From Mucilaginibacter sp. UBA5151 (GTDB taxonomy: Bacteria; Bacteroidota; Bacteroidia; Sphingobacteriales; Sphingobacteriaceae): a stretch of DNA of 64,000 nucleotides. This document shows positions 51,940 through 60,052 of this stretch, piece by piece. The DNA lies in assembly GCA_002413785.1 (NCBI GenBank), contig DHXR01000034.1:24559-88558 (forward strand). Direction: 5' to 3'. A program made the position numbers and the translations under genes. How positions within the stretch are numbered: the stretch's first letter is position 1; every line of letters begins with the position of its first letter. The notes under the pieces were generated by a model. The model made no database searches. It was not told the origin of the DNA and saw nothing but the letters and a program-made list of their open reading frames with translations.

Positions 51940-52223
51940 AGCTTCTTATAAAAAAAATTAATAGAAGCTACATCAACAAAAAATTCAAACGTAATCAGAA
52001 TTTGGCTTAACCCGAAATGTTTTGTGTTAAATAATTGTTAACATCTTGGGATGTTCATTGGTTCACTTGTTCATTAGTTCATTGGTATTTATGTTTTAGT
52101 TATCCTTAACTTTATCAAAATGCAAATACCCATGCTGTAATATTTTCAAAAAAGTTAACTTAAACAATACTTAACCTTTGCCAGTTCCTTCAAATTACTA
52201 ATTTTGTTGAAAACCAGCAGCCA
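51940..52223. other. Intergenic region with partial word repeat
   Basis: 284 bp, divergent promoters for the SNF2 gene and the glycosyltransferase. It contains TTCATTGGTTCACTTGTTCA at 52055, then a further TTAGTTCATTGG: a one-armed version of the TTCATTGG spacers. No gene is seen. Confidence 0.55.
52177..52206 (+). promoter_or_regulatory. Candidate promoter of the 52224 glycosyltransferase
   Basis: TTTG at 52177-52180, an 18-nt spacer, TAATTTTG at 52199-52206. It fits the -33/-7 pattern with a spacer one base short. The leader would be only about 10 nt, consistent with the lack of a ribosome-binding site. Confidence 0.5.
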
Positions 52224-53435
52224 TTGAAGATCCTCATTTTAACACATCGTGTTCCATTTCCGCAAAACGGGGGTTACCCTATAGTGGTATGCAATACGGT
52301 AAGGGGCCTGGTAAACCTGGGGCACGAAGTTTCATTGGTTTCGCTTAACGCAAAAAAAAACTACCACCACGAATATAGTGAGGATGATAAAGAGCTGCTC
52401 TCCCAAATAAAATACAGGGCTTTTGACATTGACATAAATGTATCGGTATTTGATGTTTCCGTTAATCTGTTCAGCAAAACTTCCTTCAATATCAGCAAAT
52501 ATTTCAGTCACGAATTTGAAAGACTGTTAATACGGGAGCTGAAAAATACTACGTATGACATTATCCAGTTCGAAGGCTTATTTGTATCGCAGTACCTTGC
52601 AGCCGTAAGGAAAAACTCCGACGCCATACTGATCTATCGCGCCCACAATATTGAGAACCAGATATGGGAGCGGCTTGCACTGCAAAAAAACGATCCGTTT
52701 AAGAAATCATATCTTAAAATGCATGCCAAAAGGATAAAGAATTATGAGTTGGAGCAGCTCAATAATTTTGATGGCATAGCGGTATTTACAGAACAGGATA
52801 AAAGCACGCTGCTTGAATACGGAACAAAAATACCCATCGAAATATTGCCCCTGGGAATAAACCTCAATCATTACAAACCCGATTTCAGCAAAACCGAATT
52901 CCCGAGCCTTTTCTTTTTGGGCTCTTTAGACTGGCTCCCAAACCGTGAAGGCATTGAATGGTTCCTCGAAAATTTTCATAAGGAACTTACTGAAGGTGAT
53001 TTGCGCGTACGTTTTTATGTAGCCGGTAATGATATCCCCGAGAGTTTTGACGACTATGAAGTGATGGGCAAAATTTTTATACAGGGCGAGGTTGACGATG
53101 CGCTGGAGTTTTTAAACAGCAAATCAATTATGATTGTGCCCTTATTATCAGGCGGGGGTATGCGCGTAAAAATTGTGGAGGGCATGGCTATGCAAAAATG
53201 CATCATATCAACCTCATTAGGGGCCGAGGGTATTAACTACGAAAACGGTACAAACATATTGATAGCCAATAACCAGGATGAATTTTACGAAGCAATAAAA
53301 ACCTGCATTACCGATGAAGAGTTTTGCAAAACCATAGGCCTTAATGCCCGAAGGCTTATGGAAGAACAGCACGACGTAAATAAAGTCACAAAAAAACTGG
53401 TTGATTTTTACAAGGTGCTGTTCGTTTTTGCATGA
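52224..53435 (+). CDS. Glycosyltransferase, family 1/4 (GT-B)
   Basis: 403 residues starting at a TTG codon (KILILTHRVPFPQNGGYPIV follows); no ATG is available in frame nearby. The N-terminal Rossmann half reads PFPQNGGYPIVVCNTVRGLV, and AHNIENQIWERLA follows later. The C-terminal half carries LGSLDWLPNREGIEWFLENF and LSGGGMRVKIVEGMAMQKCI, the nucleotide-sugar binding region. It probably transfers a sugar in exopolysaccharide or lipopolysaccharide synthesis. Confidence 0.9.
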   Translation: MKILILTHRVPFPQNGGYPIVVCNTVRGLVNLGHEVSLVSLNAKKNYHHEYSEDDKELLSQIKYRAFDIDINVSVFDVSVNLFSKTSFNISKYFSHEFERLLIRELKNTTYDIIQFEGLFVSQYLAAVRKNSDAILIYRAHNIENQIWERLALQKNDPFKKSYLKMHAKRIKNYELEQLNNFDGIAVFTEQDKSTLLEYGTKIPIEILPLGINLNHYKPDFSKTEFPSLFFLGSLDWLPNREGIEWFLENFHKELTEGDLRVRFYVAGNDIPESFDDYEVMGKIFIQGEVDDALEFLNSKSIMIVPLLSGGGMRVKIVEGMAMQKCIISTSLGAEGINYENGTNILIANNQDEFYEAIKTCITDEEFCKTIGLNARRLMEEQHDVNKVTKKLVDFYKVLFVFA

Positions 53436-53460
53436 AAAAAGTCCCGCATTTTGGGAAAAT

Positions 53461-53484
53461 ATGTTTTATATTTGTATAAAACAT
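53461..53484. promoter_or_regulatory. Palindromic operator overlapping a -7 box
   Basis: ATGTTTTATA-TTTG-TATAAAACAT is a perfect 10-bp inverted repeat. It contains TATATTTG at 53467-53474, a -7 box, and lies 22 bp before the small gene at 53506. A repressor bound here would block transcription, the arrangement expected for an autoregulated antitoxin. Confidence 0.6.
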
Positions 53485-53505
53485 AAGCACTATCAATTAA
53501 AGGAC

Positions 53506-53664
53506 ATGGCAAAGCCGATAAAAGAAACGCCTATCCTTCGCGGCAAGGATGCGGTTAAATTCAACAAAGAGATGGAGAAATCCAAATCTGAAATAGTACC
53601 TATAGCTGTAAGGGAGAGAATGAAATCTAATTATTCCCAATTACAGGCTATTGCTAAATTTTAA
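53506..53664 (+). CDS. Small antitoxin-like protein
   Basis: 52 residues from the ATG at 53506; the longer frame from 53401 reads out of the preceding gene. Sequence begins MAKPIKETPILRGKDAVKF and is rich in charged residues. The KPIKETP-L-GKDA start resembles small proteins that precede GNAT-type toxin genes in Bacteroidota (family memory). The next start codon follows its stop directly. Preceded by a palindromic operator. Confidence 0.6.
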   Translation: MAKPIKETPILRGKDAVKFNKEMEKSKSEIVPIAVRERMKSNYSQLQAIAKF

Positions 53665-53742
53665 ATGAACCTTAGTGATTTTCAATTAATAAGGCTTAAT
53701 ACACGGGCAATGTATTTTGATTTACTCCCATTTGTAAATTAA
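53665..53742 (+). pseudogene. Truncated GNAT-type toxin gene remnant
   Basis: ATG at 53665 directly follows the stop of the small antitoxin-like gene. Only 25 codons remain: MNLSDFQLIRLNTRAMYFD then a stop at 53740. MNLSDF-LIRL is the usual start of the partner acetyltransferase-like proteins, which are about 160 residues long. The following 200 bp contain no matching frame, so the rest has been lost. Confidence 0.45.
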
Positions 53743-53915
53743 AAATACCAAATCAAATAATTACCCCCATTACGTATATAGTTACAATTAATTTAATAGC
53801 ACCCGCTAATTTACATTTCATGTCTCTGTGTACTTTGTGCCTTCTCTGTTTCTCCGTGTTTAAAACACATCTTAATTAAAAATTCCTGCAAATCTTTTAA
53901 ATCCATAAATCGTGT

Positions 53916-53923
53916 TATTTTTG
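53916..53923 (+). promoter_or_regulatory. Candidate -7 box of gcvT
   Basis: TATTTTTG fits TAnnTTTG, ending 17 bp before the gcvT ATG and followed by GCACCC. No clear -33 TTTG. No glycine riboswitch was recognised. Confidence 0.5.
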
Positions 53924-53940
53924 CACCCTATTAAAATAAC

Positions 53941-55020
53941 ATGAAGAATACCGCTTTAACCGATATCCATATAAAAGCAGGCGCCAAAATGGTTCCCTTC
54001 GCAGGCTATAACATGCCTGTGCAATATGCCGGCATCAATGCCGAACACGAAACTGTGCGCAACGGCGTTGGCGTTTTTGACGTAAGCCACATGGGCGAGT
54101 TTATTTTAAAAGGAGAACATGCGCTCGATCTTATCCAGCGGGTCACCAGTAACGATGCTGCAAAACTGTACGATGGTAAAGTTCAGTACTCCTGCCTGCC
54201 CAATAAAGATGGCGGTATCGTTGATGACCTTTTGGTTTATCGCATCGACGAAAAAACCTATATGCTGGTAGTTAATGCATCGAACATCGAAAAGGACTGG
54301 AACTGGATCTCCGGCTTTAACACTTTCGGTGTGGATATGAAAAATATATCGGACCGCACGTCGCTGCTTGCCATACAGGGGCCAAAAGCCGCCGAAGCGC
54401 TGCAAAGCCTGACTGATATTGACCTTGCTTCAATGGAGTACTATACCTTCAAAAAAGGAAAATTTGCCGGGGTCGATAATGTAGTAGTATCAGCAACGGG
54501 CTACACTGGCGCAGGTGGTTTCGAGATTTATTTTAATAACGAACATGCGGTACAAATATGGGATGCTATTTTTAAAGCAGGGGAACCATTCGGGATAAAA
54601 CCTATTGGCCTGGGCGCCCGCGATACCCTGCGTCTTGAAATGGGCTTTTGCCTTTACGGGAATGATATTGACGATACCACGTCGCCATTGGAAGCGGGTT
54701 TAGGATGGGTAACTAAATTTAACAAAGAATTCACTAACTCAGCCGCATTACAGCAGCAAAAACAGGAAGGCGTAAAACGCAAACTTGTCGGCTTTGAAAT
54801 GATTGACCGCGGTATCCCCCGCCATGACTACCCGATTGTTGACGCTGAAGGCAACAGCATCGGCAAAGTAACTTCAGGCACGCAATCCCCAACCCTTCAA
54901 AAAGCCATCGGCATGGGTTATGTAAAAACAGAATTTTCCAAAGAAGGCGCCGAAATTTATATCCTGATAAGGAATAATAAAATCAAAGCCAGGGTGGTTA
55001 AACCGCCGTTTAATAAATAG
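53941..55020 (+). CDS. gcvT: Glycine cleavage system T protein (aminomethyltransferase)
   Basis: 359 residues. KMVPFAGYNMPVQYAGINAE at the start, VFDVSHMGEFILKG, then ATGYTGAGGFEIYF and GLGARDTLRLEMGFCLYGND, which hold folate and lipoyl-arm contacts. It transfers the methylene group from the lipoyl-H protein to tetrahydrofolate. gcvH and gcvP are not adjacent, as is common in Bacteroidota. Confidence 0.95.
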   Translation: MKNTALTDIHIKAGAKMVPFAGYNMPVQYAGINAEHETVRNGVGVFDVSHMGEFILKGEHALDLIQRVTSNDAAKLYDGKVQYSCLPNKDGGIVDDLLVYRIDEKTYMLVVNASNIEKDWNWISGFNTFGVDMKNISDRTSLLAIQGPKAAEALQSLTDIDLASMEYYTFKKGKFAGVDNVVVSATGYTGAGGFEIYFNNEHAVQIWDAIFKAGEPFGIKPIGLGARDTLRLEMGFCLYGNDIDDTTSPLEAGLGWVTKFNKEFTNSAALQQQKQEGVKRKLVGFEMIDRGIPRHDYPIVDAEGNSIGKVTSGTQSPTLQKAIGMGYVKTEFSKEGAEIYILIRNNKIKARVVKPPFNK

Positions 55021-55124
55021 TTCATTGGTTCACTTGTTCATTAGTTCATTAGTACCTGTAAAGGTTGCTAATGAACTAATGAACTATACACCAATGAACT
55101 AATGAACCAATGAACCAATGAACC
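55020..55124. repeat. Hairpin spacer of TTCATTGG words reaching into the comB start
   Basis: The left arm is TTCATTGGTTCACTTGTTCA then TTAGTTCATTAG, the right arm CTAATGAACTAATGAACTAT then CCAATGAACTAATGAACCAA, followed by further ATGAACCA units. The last unit, ATGAACCAA at 55118-55126, supplies the comB start codon and its second and third codons. Confidence 0.8.
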
Positions 55125-55831
55125 AACTAAACGTTTGCCTCTCCCCCGCCCTCATTCCGCTTTACCGGGTTGAGGATTATATTGTTGTAATTATTGATAT
55201 TTTCAGGGCCACCTCCTCTATTTGTTACGGGATTGAAAACGGGGCCGAAGCGATTATCCCGGTATCGCAGGTGGAAGAATGTGCCGCCTACCGCGAAAAA
55301 GGGCTTGACTATTTATTGGCTGCCGAGCGCGATGGCAAAGTGGTGGAAGGTTTTGATTTCGGTAATTCGCCCTTCTCTTACACCAAAGAAAAAGTTGCCG
55401 GAAAAACCGTGGTATTAACTACCACCAATGGCACCCATGCCCTGCACCTTTCCCGCAACGCAAAACAAATAGTGATCGGTTCGTTTTTGAACCTTAGCGC
55501 GCTATGCAACTGGCTTAAAACGCAGGATGAAAACATCCTGCTGGTTTGCGCCGGCTGGAAAAACAATTTCAACCTGGAAGATACCCTTTTTGCCGGTGCA
55601 GTTGTTGAGCAGCTAAAGCAATTGGATTTCAAGCTTGATGATGGCGCTATTGCGGCCAATGACCTGTTCCAAATTGGCAAACAAGATATAAGCGAATACC
55701 TCAAAAAAACATCCCACAGCGAACGCCTGAAACAATTAGGCATTGAAAAAGATATCGAATTTTGTTTGCAGGTTGATTTAACAACAGCCATCCCGGTTTT
55801 GGATGGGGACAGGTTGGTGAAGTTTACATAA
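55118..55831 (+). CDS. comB: 2-phosphosulfolactate phosphatase (ComB family)
   Basis: 237 residues. VVIIDIFRATSSICYGIENG, AAERDGKVVEGFDFGNSPFS and TVVLTTTNGTHALHLS match the ComB family, and VCAGWKNNFNLEDTLFAGAV the last conserved block with Glu-Asp. In methanogens ComB makes sulfolactate for coenzyme M; in Bacteroidota a link to sulfonolipid or sulfolactate metabolism is possible but not shown. Its start codon lies within the hairpin repeat. Confidence 0.88.
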   Translation: MNQLNVCLSPALIPLYRVEDYIVVIIDIFRATSSICYGIENGAEAIIPVSQVEECAAYREKGLDYLLAAERDGKVVEGFDFGNSPFSYTKEKVAGKTVVLTTTNGTHALHLSRNAKQIVIGSFLNLSALCNWLKTQDENILLVCAGWKNNFNLEDTLFAGAVVEQLKQLDFKLDDGAIAANDLFQIGKQDISEYLKKTSHSERLKQLGIEKDIEFCLQVDLTTAIPVLDGDRLVKFT

Positions 55832-55848
55832 AAGCATTACATTGAGCG

Positions 55849-55946
55849 GTCTGAACCATAATTTACAGGATTTTAAGATTACCGTGATTCTTATCAATTT
55901 TAAATAGCCAGGGAAATCCCTAAATCACGTAAATCATGGTTCAGAC
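55849..55946. repeat. TCTGAACC-type palindrome, copy P5
   Basis: GTCTGAACCATAATTTACAG ... GTAAATCATGGTTCAGAC, 98 bp, with an inner hairpin (GGATTTTAAG / GGGAAATCC). Lies between the convergent comB and mazG-like genes. Only the outer 9 bp are shared with P1-P4. Confidence 0.75.
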
Positions 55947-55962
55947 AGCGGAGATGACAAAT

Positions 55963-56289
55963 TCACCTCAATTTCTCATTACCCTGGTGCCTGTCCGCGT
56001 CCCTGATGCTTTTCTTCTTTAAATTCTTTTCCAGCGCATCGGTAAGGTCAACACCGGTTTGGTTAGCCAGGCATATAAGCACAAAAAGCACATCAGCCAT
56101 TTCATCAGCCAGGTTAACTTCCAAATCCGATTTTTTAAAGGATTGCTCTCCGTATTGCCTTGCCATAATACGGGCCACCTCACCTACTTCTTCCATTAAA
56201 ATGGCTGTATTGGTTAATTCATTAAAATAACGGATACCTGTAGTATTTATCCAGTTGTCAATTGTTTTTTGAGCTTCTTGTATAGTCAT
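55963..56289 (-). CDS. MazG-like nucleotide pyrophosphohydrolase
   Basis: 108 residues. The metal-binding pattern of the all-alpha NTP-PPase fold is visible: MEEVGEVARIMARQYGEQSF then NLADEMADVLFVLICLANQT, equivalent to EExxE ... ExxD. Hydrolyses non-canonical nucleoside triphosphates to the monophosphate and pyrophosphate. Confidence 0.9.
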   Translation of the reverse strand: MTIQEAQKTIDNWINTTGIRYFNELTNTAILMEEVGEVARIMARQYGEQSFKKSDLEVNLADEMADVLFVLICLANQTGVDLTDALEKNLKKKSIRDADRHQGNEKLR

Positions 56290-56311
56290 GATTATAAAGT
56301 TATTATAAAAA

Positions 56312-56483
56312 TGTCATTTCGACGAGGAACGAGGAGAAAACTTATACACCATGTTAAACGAACTATTCATAGCGGACTTTGCATAGCTGGCTAAGCATTA
56401 CGTATAGGTTTTCCCGCTATCGCTACCCATGACATGTTCTAAAATTAACATAGGGTGTCACGGTGAGGCACTCGAAATGACAT
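56312..56483. repeat. GTCATTTCGA inverted repeat element
   Basis: TGTCATTTCGACGAGGAACG on the left and CACTCGAAATGACA on the right enclose 140 bp with AGGTTTTCCC and GACATGTTCTAAAATTAACA. The latter, with GTGTCACGGTGAGGCA, recurs in variant form at 37321-37365. It fills the mazG-dtd gap. Confidence 0.6.
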
Positions 56484-56509
56484 GATTTTTGGTTTTTTTG
56501 TATTGAAAG

Positions 56510-56968
56510 TTAATGTTTGTCCTTGTCCTTCGTATCCATAATAATAGTAACCGGCCCGTCATTTACGAGGCTTATCTTCATATCTGCGCCAAAAATGCCT
56601 GCCGCTATTTTTTTTCCGGTTATCGTTTCCAATACTTTGATCATTTGCTCATAAAGCGGAATCGCCTTATCCGGTTTTGCCGCCCTGATAAAAGACGGTC
56701 GGTTCCCCTTTTTTGTTTGGGCGAATAAAGTAAACTGTGAGATCAGCAAAATACCGCCGTCAACATCCGCAAGGGCCTTGTTCATCAGGCCGTTCTCGTC
56801 GCCAAAAACCCGCAGGTTTGCTATTTTTTGCGCCAGCCAATGCAGGTCGTCTTCTGTATCTGCATCCTCAATGCCCAGCAATACCAAAAAGCCGGCATTG
56901 ATCGATCCGGTTATCAAACCATCGACCGTGCATCTTGCCTCGGAAACACGTTGTATTACGGCCCTCAT
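56510..56968 (-). CDS. dtd: D-aminoacyl-tRNA deacylase
   Basis: 152 residues. Starts MRAVIQRVSEARCTVDGL; contains LLISQFTLFAQTKKGNRPSF (catalytic SQFTLF) and NDGPVTIIMDT, the second motif, which here has Asp inserted in the usual NGPVT (N-D-GPVT is frequent in the family). It removes D-amino acids wrongly loaded on tRNA. Confidence 0.95.
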   Translation of the reverse strand: MRAVIQRVSEARCTVDGLITGSINAGFLVLLGIEDADTEDDLHWLAQKIANLRVFGDENGLMNKALADVDGGILLISQFTLFAQTKKGNRPSFIRAAKPDKAIPLYEQMIKVLETITGKKIAAGIFGADMKISLVNDGPVTIIMDTKDKDKH

Positions 56969-57120
56969 TTTGCTTTGTTAACTATGTTAATTAAGTGAGT
57001 TGTTGATTAAGTTAAAATCCAAACATAGTCATCTCAATCTATAAATTGACTAACGAATTTTAAATTTAATTACGATTTCATGCCTAATTCATTAAGTTCG
57101 CAAATTATTTTATTTTCAGA

Positions 57121-58356
57121 ATGACAACAAGAAGAGGCTTTACAACTACCATACTGCATGCTGACCGTTTAGGTAAACCGGAACATGGCGCACTGCATAA
57201 ACCCATACATACTTCGGTAACTTTTGGTTATGATGATGTGCAGGACCTGGTAGATATTTTTCAGAATAAGAAAAAAGGATATGCCTATTCACGCCAGGGA
57301 AACCCAACCGTATCCGCGCTCGAAAACAAAGTAACGCTGATGGAGCACGGAATGGCAACTATTGCTTTTTCTACCGGGATGGCCGCTATCTCATCCACCA
57401 TAATGGCCCTCATAAAAAAGGGGGACCATGTTATTGCCAGTTCTTATTTGTTTGGCAATACCCGCAGCGTTTTTCAGACTTTTATGGATATGGGGCTTGA
57501 TTTCACTTTCGTGGATGCCACCTCCATAGATAATGTCCGCAATGAAATAAGGGACAATACCAAAATGGTTTTTGTGGAAACCATTGCCAACCCCGCCACT
57601 CAAATTGTTGACCTGGAACAGATCGGCGACCTTTGCGAAGAAAAAGGCATTATTTACATGGTTGATAATACCATGACCTCGCCCTATATTTTTAAGCCGG
57701 TAAGCGTAAAAGCCAGTCTGGTGATCACCTCGCTGACCAAATACATCGGTGGTCATGGCAATGCCCTTGGGGGCAGTGTTACCGATACCGGTTTGTTTAA
57801 CTGGGCAAACTATGCCAATATTTTCGAAGGTTTTAAAAGCCAGGTTAAACCCGAAGTATTGGGAATGACCCAGATACGCAAAAAAGGATTGCGTGACGCA
57901 GGCGGCACCCTTTCGCCGGAAGCGGCACATTCTATTTCGGTAGGATCGGAAACTTTAGCGTTGCGTATGGAGCGCGCCTGTACCAATGCCTATTCGCTGG
58001 CTACTTTTTTTGAAGGTCACCCGAAGATCAAAAAAGTGTATTACCCCGGCCTGAAATCGCATCCGCAGCACCATATTGCTAAAAAACTATTCCTGAAATT
58101 CGGCGGACTGATGAGTATTGAACTGGATGAAAGCATTGATTGCTTTGCATTTTTAAATAAACTGAAACTGGTAGTAAAATCAAGCAACCTTGGCGATACC
58201 CGCACCCTGGCCATCCCCGTGGCCCATACCATATTTAACGAACTCGGCCCGGTAAAAAGAGCCGAAATGGGGATACCTGATTCTATGATCCGGCTATCAA
58301 TAGGTATTGAGGATATTGATGATCTGCTGCATGATTTTAAGGTGGCGCTGGGGTAG
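57121..58356 (+). CDS. Cystathionine gamma-synthase-like PLP enzyme
   Basis: 411 residues. TSVTFGYDDVQDLVD, YAYSRQGNPTVSALENKVTL, AFSTGMAAISSTIMAL and the PLP-lysine segment LVITSLTKYIGGHGNALGGS are all typical of the Cys/Met metabolism PLP family. Ends IRLSIGIEDIDDLLHDFKVA. It could be a cystathionine gamma-synthase, a gamma-lyase or an O-acetylhomoserine sulfhydrylase; sequence alone does not decide. Confidence 0.88.
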   Translation: MTTRRGFTTTILHADRLGKPEHGALHKPIHTSVTFGYDDVQDLVDIFQNKKKGYAYSRQGNPTVSALENKVTLMEHGMATIAFSTGMAAISSTIMALIKKGDHVIASSYLFGNTRSVFQTFMDMGLDFTFVDATSIDNVRNEIRDNTKMVFVETIANPATQIVDLEQIGDLCEEKGIIYMVDNTMTSPYIFKPVSVKASLVITSLTKYIGGHGNALGGSVTDTGLFNWANYANIFEGFKSQVKPEVLGMTQIRKKGLRDAGGTLSPEAAHSISVGSETLALRMERACTNAYSLATFFEGHPKIKKVYYPGLKSHPQHHIAKKLFLKFGGLMSIELDESIDCFAFLNKLKLVVKSSNLGDTRTLAIPVAHTIFNELGPVKRAEMGIPDSMIRLSIGIEDIDDLLHDFKVALG

Positions 58357-58516
58357 AAAGATCTACCAAGCGTATAATATGCAAGCGTGCTTTATTCCAT
58401 AACTGTTTTGGCATGTTCAGCCTAAGCTGCTCCAGGTCATTGTTAATTTTAGCGACTTCATCTTTATTCACCTTTCCATGTCCTTTTTTTAAGTCCCAAT
58501 ACTTTGGGTCAATCCA
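58337..58516 (-). pseudogene. C-terminal fragment of an unidentified gene
   Basis: An open frame without a start codon runs from TGG at 58516 to a stop at 58337: WIDPKYWDLKKGHGKVNKDE then LEQLRLNMPKQLWNKARLHI. It overlaps the PLP enzyme's last 20 bases on the other strand. The helical, charged composition is protein-like, but the family is not recognised. Probably the truncated end of a gene whose front is lost. Confidence 0.3.
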
Positions 58517-58577
58517 TTAACGAATCGCTAAACGGTACCTTTTAAAAAAAGCAGATGATTAAAGCGCTGCGATTTTT

Positions 58578-59066
58578 TTAATTTTTGTGTTTTTTAGTTG
58601 GGATGATGAACAGTGGTATAGAAGTGTGATTTAACACATTTTCCGTTACACTTCCCATGACTATTTTTTCTAACCATTTCCGGCTGTGAGAGCCCATAAC
58701 AATAATATCTGCTTGCAGGTCTTTTGCAGTCTTTAATATAGATTCAGCAAAATCACCTTCTTTTACCTGGGTTTGAATGGTTTTATCACCAAGGTGTTGT
58801 TTTGATTTATCAAGAAAATGTTGAGATGCTCTTTTCAGTCCATCAACACTATCTAATGCCAATGGACCCATACCCATGTAACCGGTAAACCCCATTATCG
58901 GAGAATATTCTGTTGAAGAATAATACACCGGATCTGATATTACATGCAGCAATGTAACTTCAGCACCCATAGCTTTAGCTAATGAAAACCCTACTTCTGC
59001 TACTTTTTGTGCGGTAGGATCATAATCCAGCGCAATCAATACTTTTTTCATCTTATTTGTTTTCAT
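58578..59066 (-). CDS. Universal stress protein (UspA family)
   Basis: 162 residues (ATG 59066; an in-frame ATG at 59051, just before KKVLIALDY, is the alternative and fits family starts better). MKKVLIALDYDPTAQKVAEV then VTLLHVI and DIIVMGSHSRKWLEKIVMGS, where the last region is the ATP-binding loop G-(2)-G-(9)-GS with the second Gly replaced by Ser, so nucleotide binding is uncertain. First of the minus-strand stress cluster when read right to left at its end. Confidence 0.93.
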   Translation of the reverse strand: MKTNKMKKVLIALDYDPTAQKVAEVGFSLAKAMGAEVTLLHVISDPVYYSSTEYSPIMGFTGYMGMGPLALDSVDGLKRASQHFLDKSKQHLGDKTIQTQVKEGDFAESILKTAKDLQADIIVMGSHSRKWLEKIVMGSVTENVLNHTSIPLFIIPTKKHKN

Positions 59067-59153
59067 GTTCGTTGTATGTTCGCCTGCAACCCATAATTCA
59101 GCTTTATTGGGTGTGGCTATAATCTTAAATATATTGTTTGTCAGCTATTTAGC

Positions 59154-60005
59154 TCATTTTTCAGCAAATTTGATCAGCTCCTCATTAAACTTATGAGTTT
59201 CCTCCAGAAACAAGCTATGACCGCTATTTTCAAAAGCAACAATATGTGAGTTTGAAATTCCGGCTTTCATCTGTTCCGCCAGATCAAAAGAACATATTTT
59301 ATCTTTTTTGCCATGCATAATCAACGTCGGAACTGTTATTTTCACCAGATCACTCCTCAGGTCTGTATCACGCAAGGCGATTAAACATTGAGCTGTTGCG
59401 TATGAAGAAGCGCTTAAACAGATCCCATTCAACCAACTGCCGATCCCTTCATTCAATGCGGTTTCAGTGGCAGAGAATATTTTAGCGAAATCAGATAAAA
59501 GCTTTGGCCGATCCTTATAGTTCAATGCAATTAAGTTATCAACCGCACTTTTTGGAAGATTGTATGGAAAATCTTTTCTTTGCGTCCAAATCGGGGCTGC
59601 TGCGCCGAACAAAGCCAGCTTAGAAACATGAGCTCCATTATATACTGACACATAACGAATCGCAATGGCTCCGCCCATGGAAAAGCCACCTAAGATAGCA
59701 TCTTTTATATCTAGTTTACTTAAAATCTTTTTTATATCCGACGCATGTACATCGTAATTATACGCTGTATAAGGTTTATCAGATTTGCCAAAACCTCTTA
59801 ACGTAATACCAATTACCCGGAAATTTTTATTTATCAAATCGTTATATTGGTATTCATACATTTCATCGCTTAACGGCCAACCGGGTATTAACACAACAGG
59901 CCTGCCCTCGCCAGCATCTGTAATATGAAGGTGTACATTGGGTTCTACTTCAATATATTCTGCTCTGCCCATTCCGGATTTTGTTTCATCAAATAATTTT
60001 TCCAT
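59154..60005 (-). CDS. Alpha/beta hydrolase
   Basis: 283 residues. Oxyanion strand VVLIPGWPLSDEMYEYQYND, nucleophile AILGGFSMGGAIAIRYVS (Ser), acid in MHGKKDKICSF and His in NSGHSLFLEE: a complete catalytic triad. It resembles non-haem chloroperoxidase and epoxide hydrolase-type esterases. Its first 34 codons are duplicated at the front of the cytochrome-c peroxidase gene at 62915. Confidence 0.92.
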   Translation of the reverse strand: MEKLFDETKSGMGRAEYIEVEPNVHLHITDAGEGRPVVLIPGWPLSDEMYEYQYNDLINKNFRVIGITLRGFGKSDKPYTAYNYDVHASDIKKILSKLDIKDAILGGFSMGGAIAIRYVSVYNGAHVSKLALFGAAAPIWTQRKDFPYNLPKSAVDNLIALNYKDRPKLLSDFAKIFSATETALNEGIGSWLNGICLSASSYATAQCLIALRDTDLRSDLVKITVPTLIMHGKKDKICSFDLAEQMKAGISNSHIVAFENSGHSLFLEETHKFNEELIKFAEK

Positions 60006-60052
60006 TTTTTTTTAAATTATTGTTGTTATTTAAATCTTCAAATCTATTGACA

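Noticed and set aside
53743..53940. Glycine riboswitch before gcvT
   Set aside because: No paired aptamer stems or conserved cores are seen; only a -7 box close to the start.
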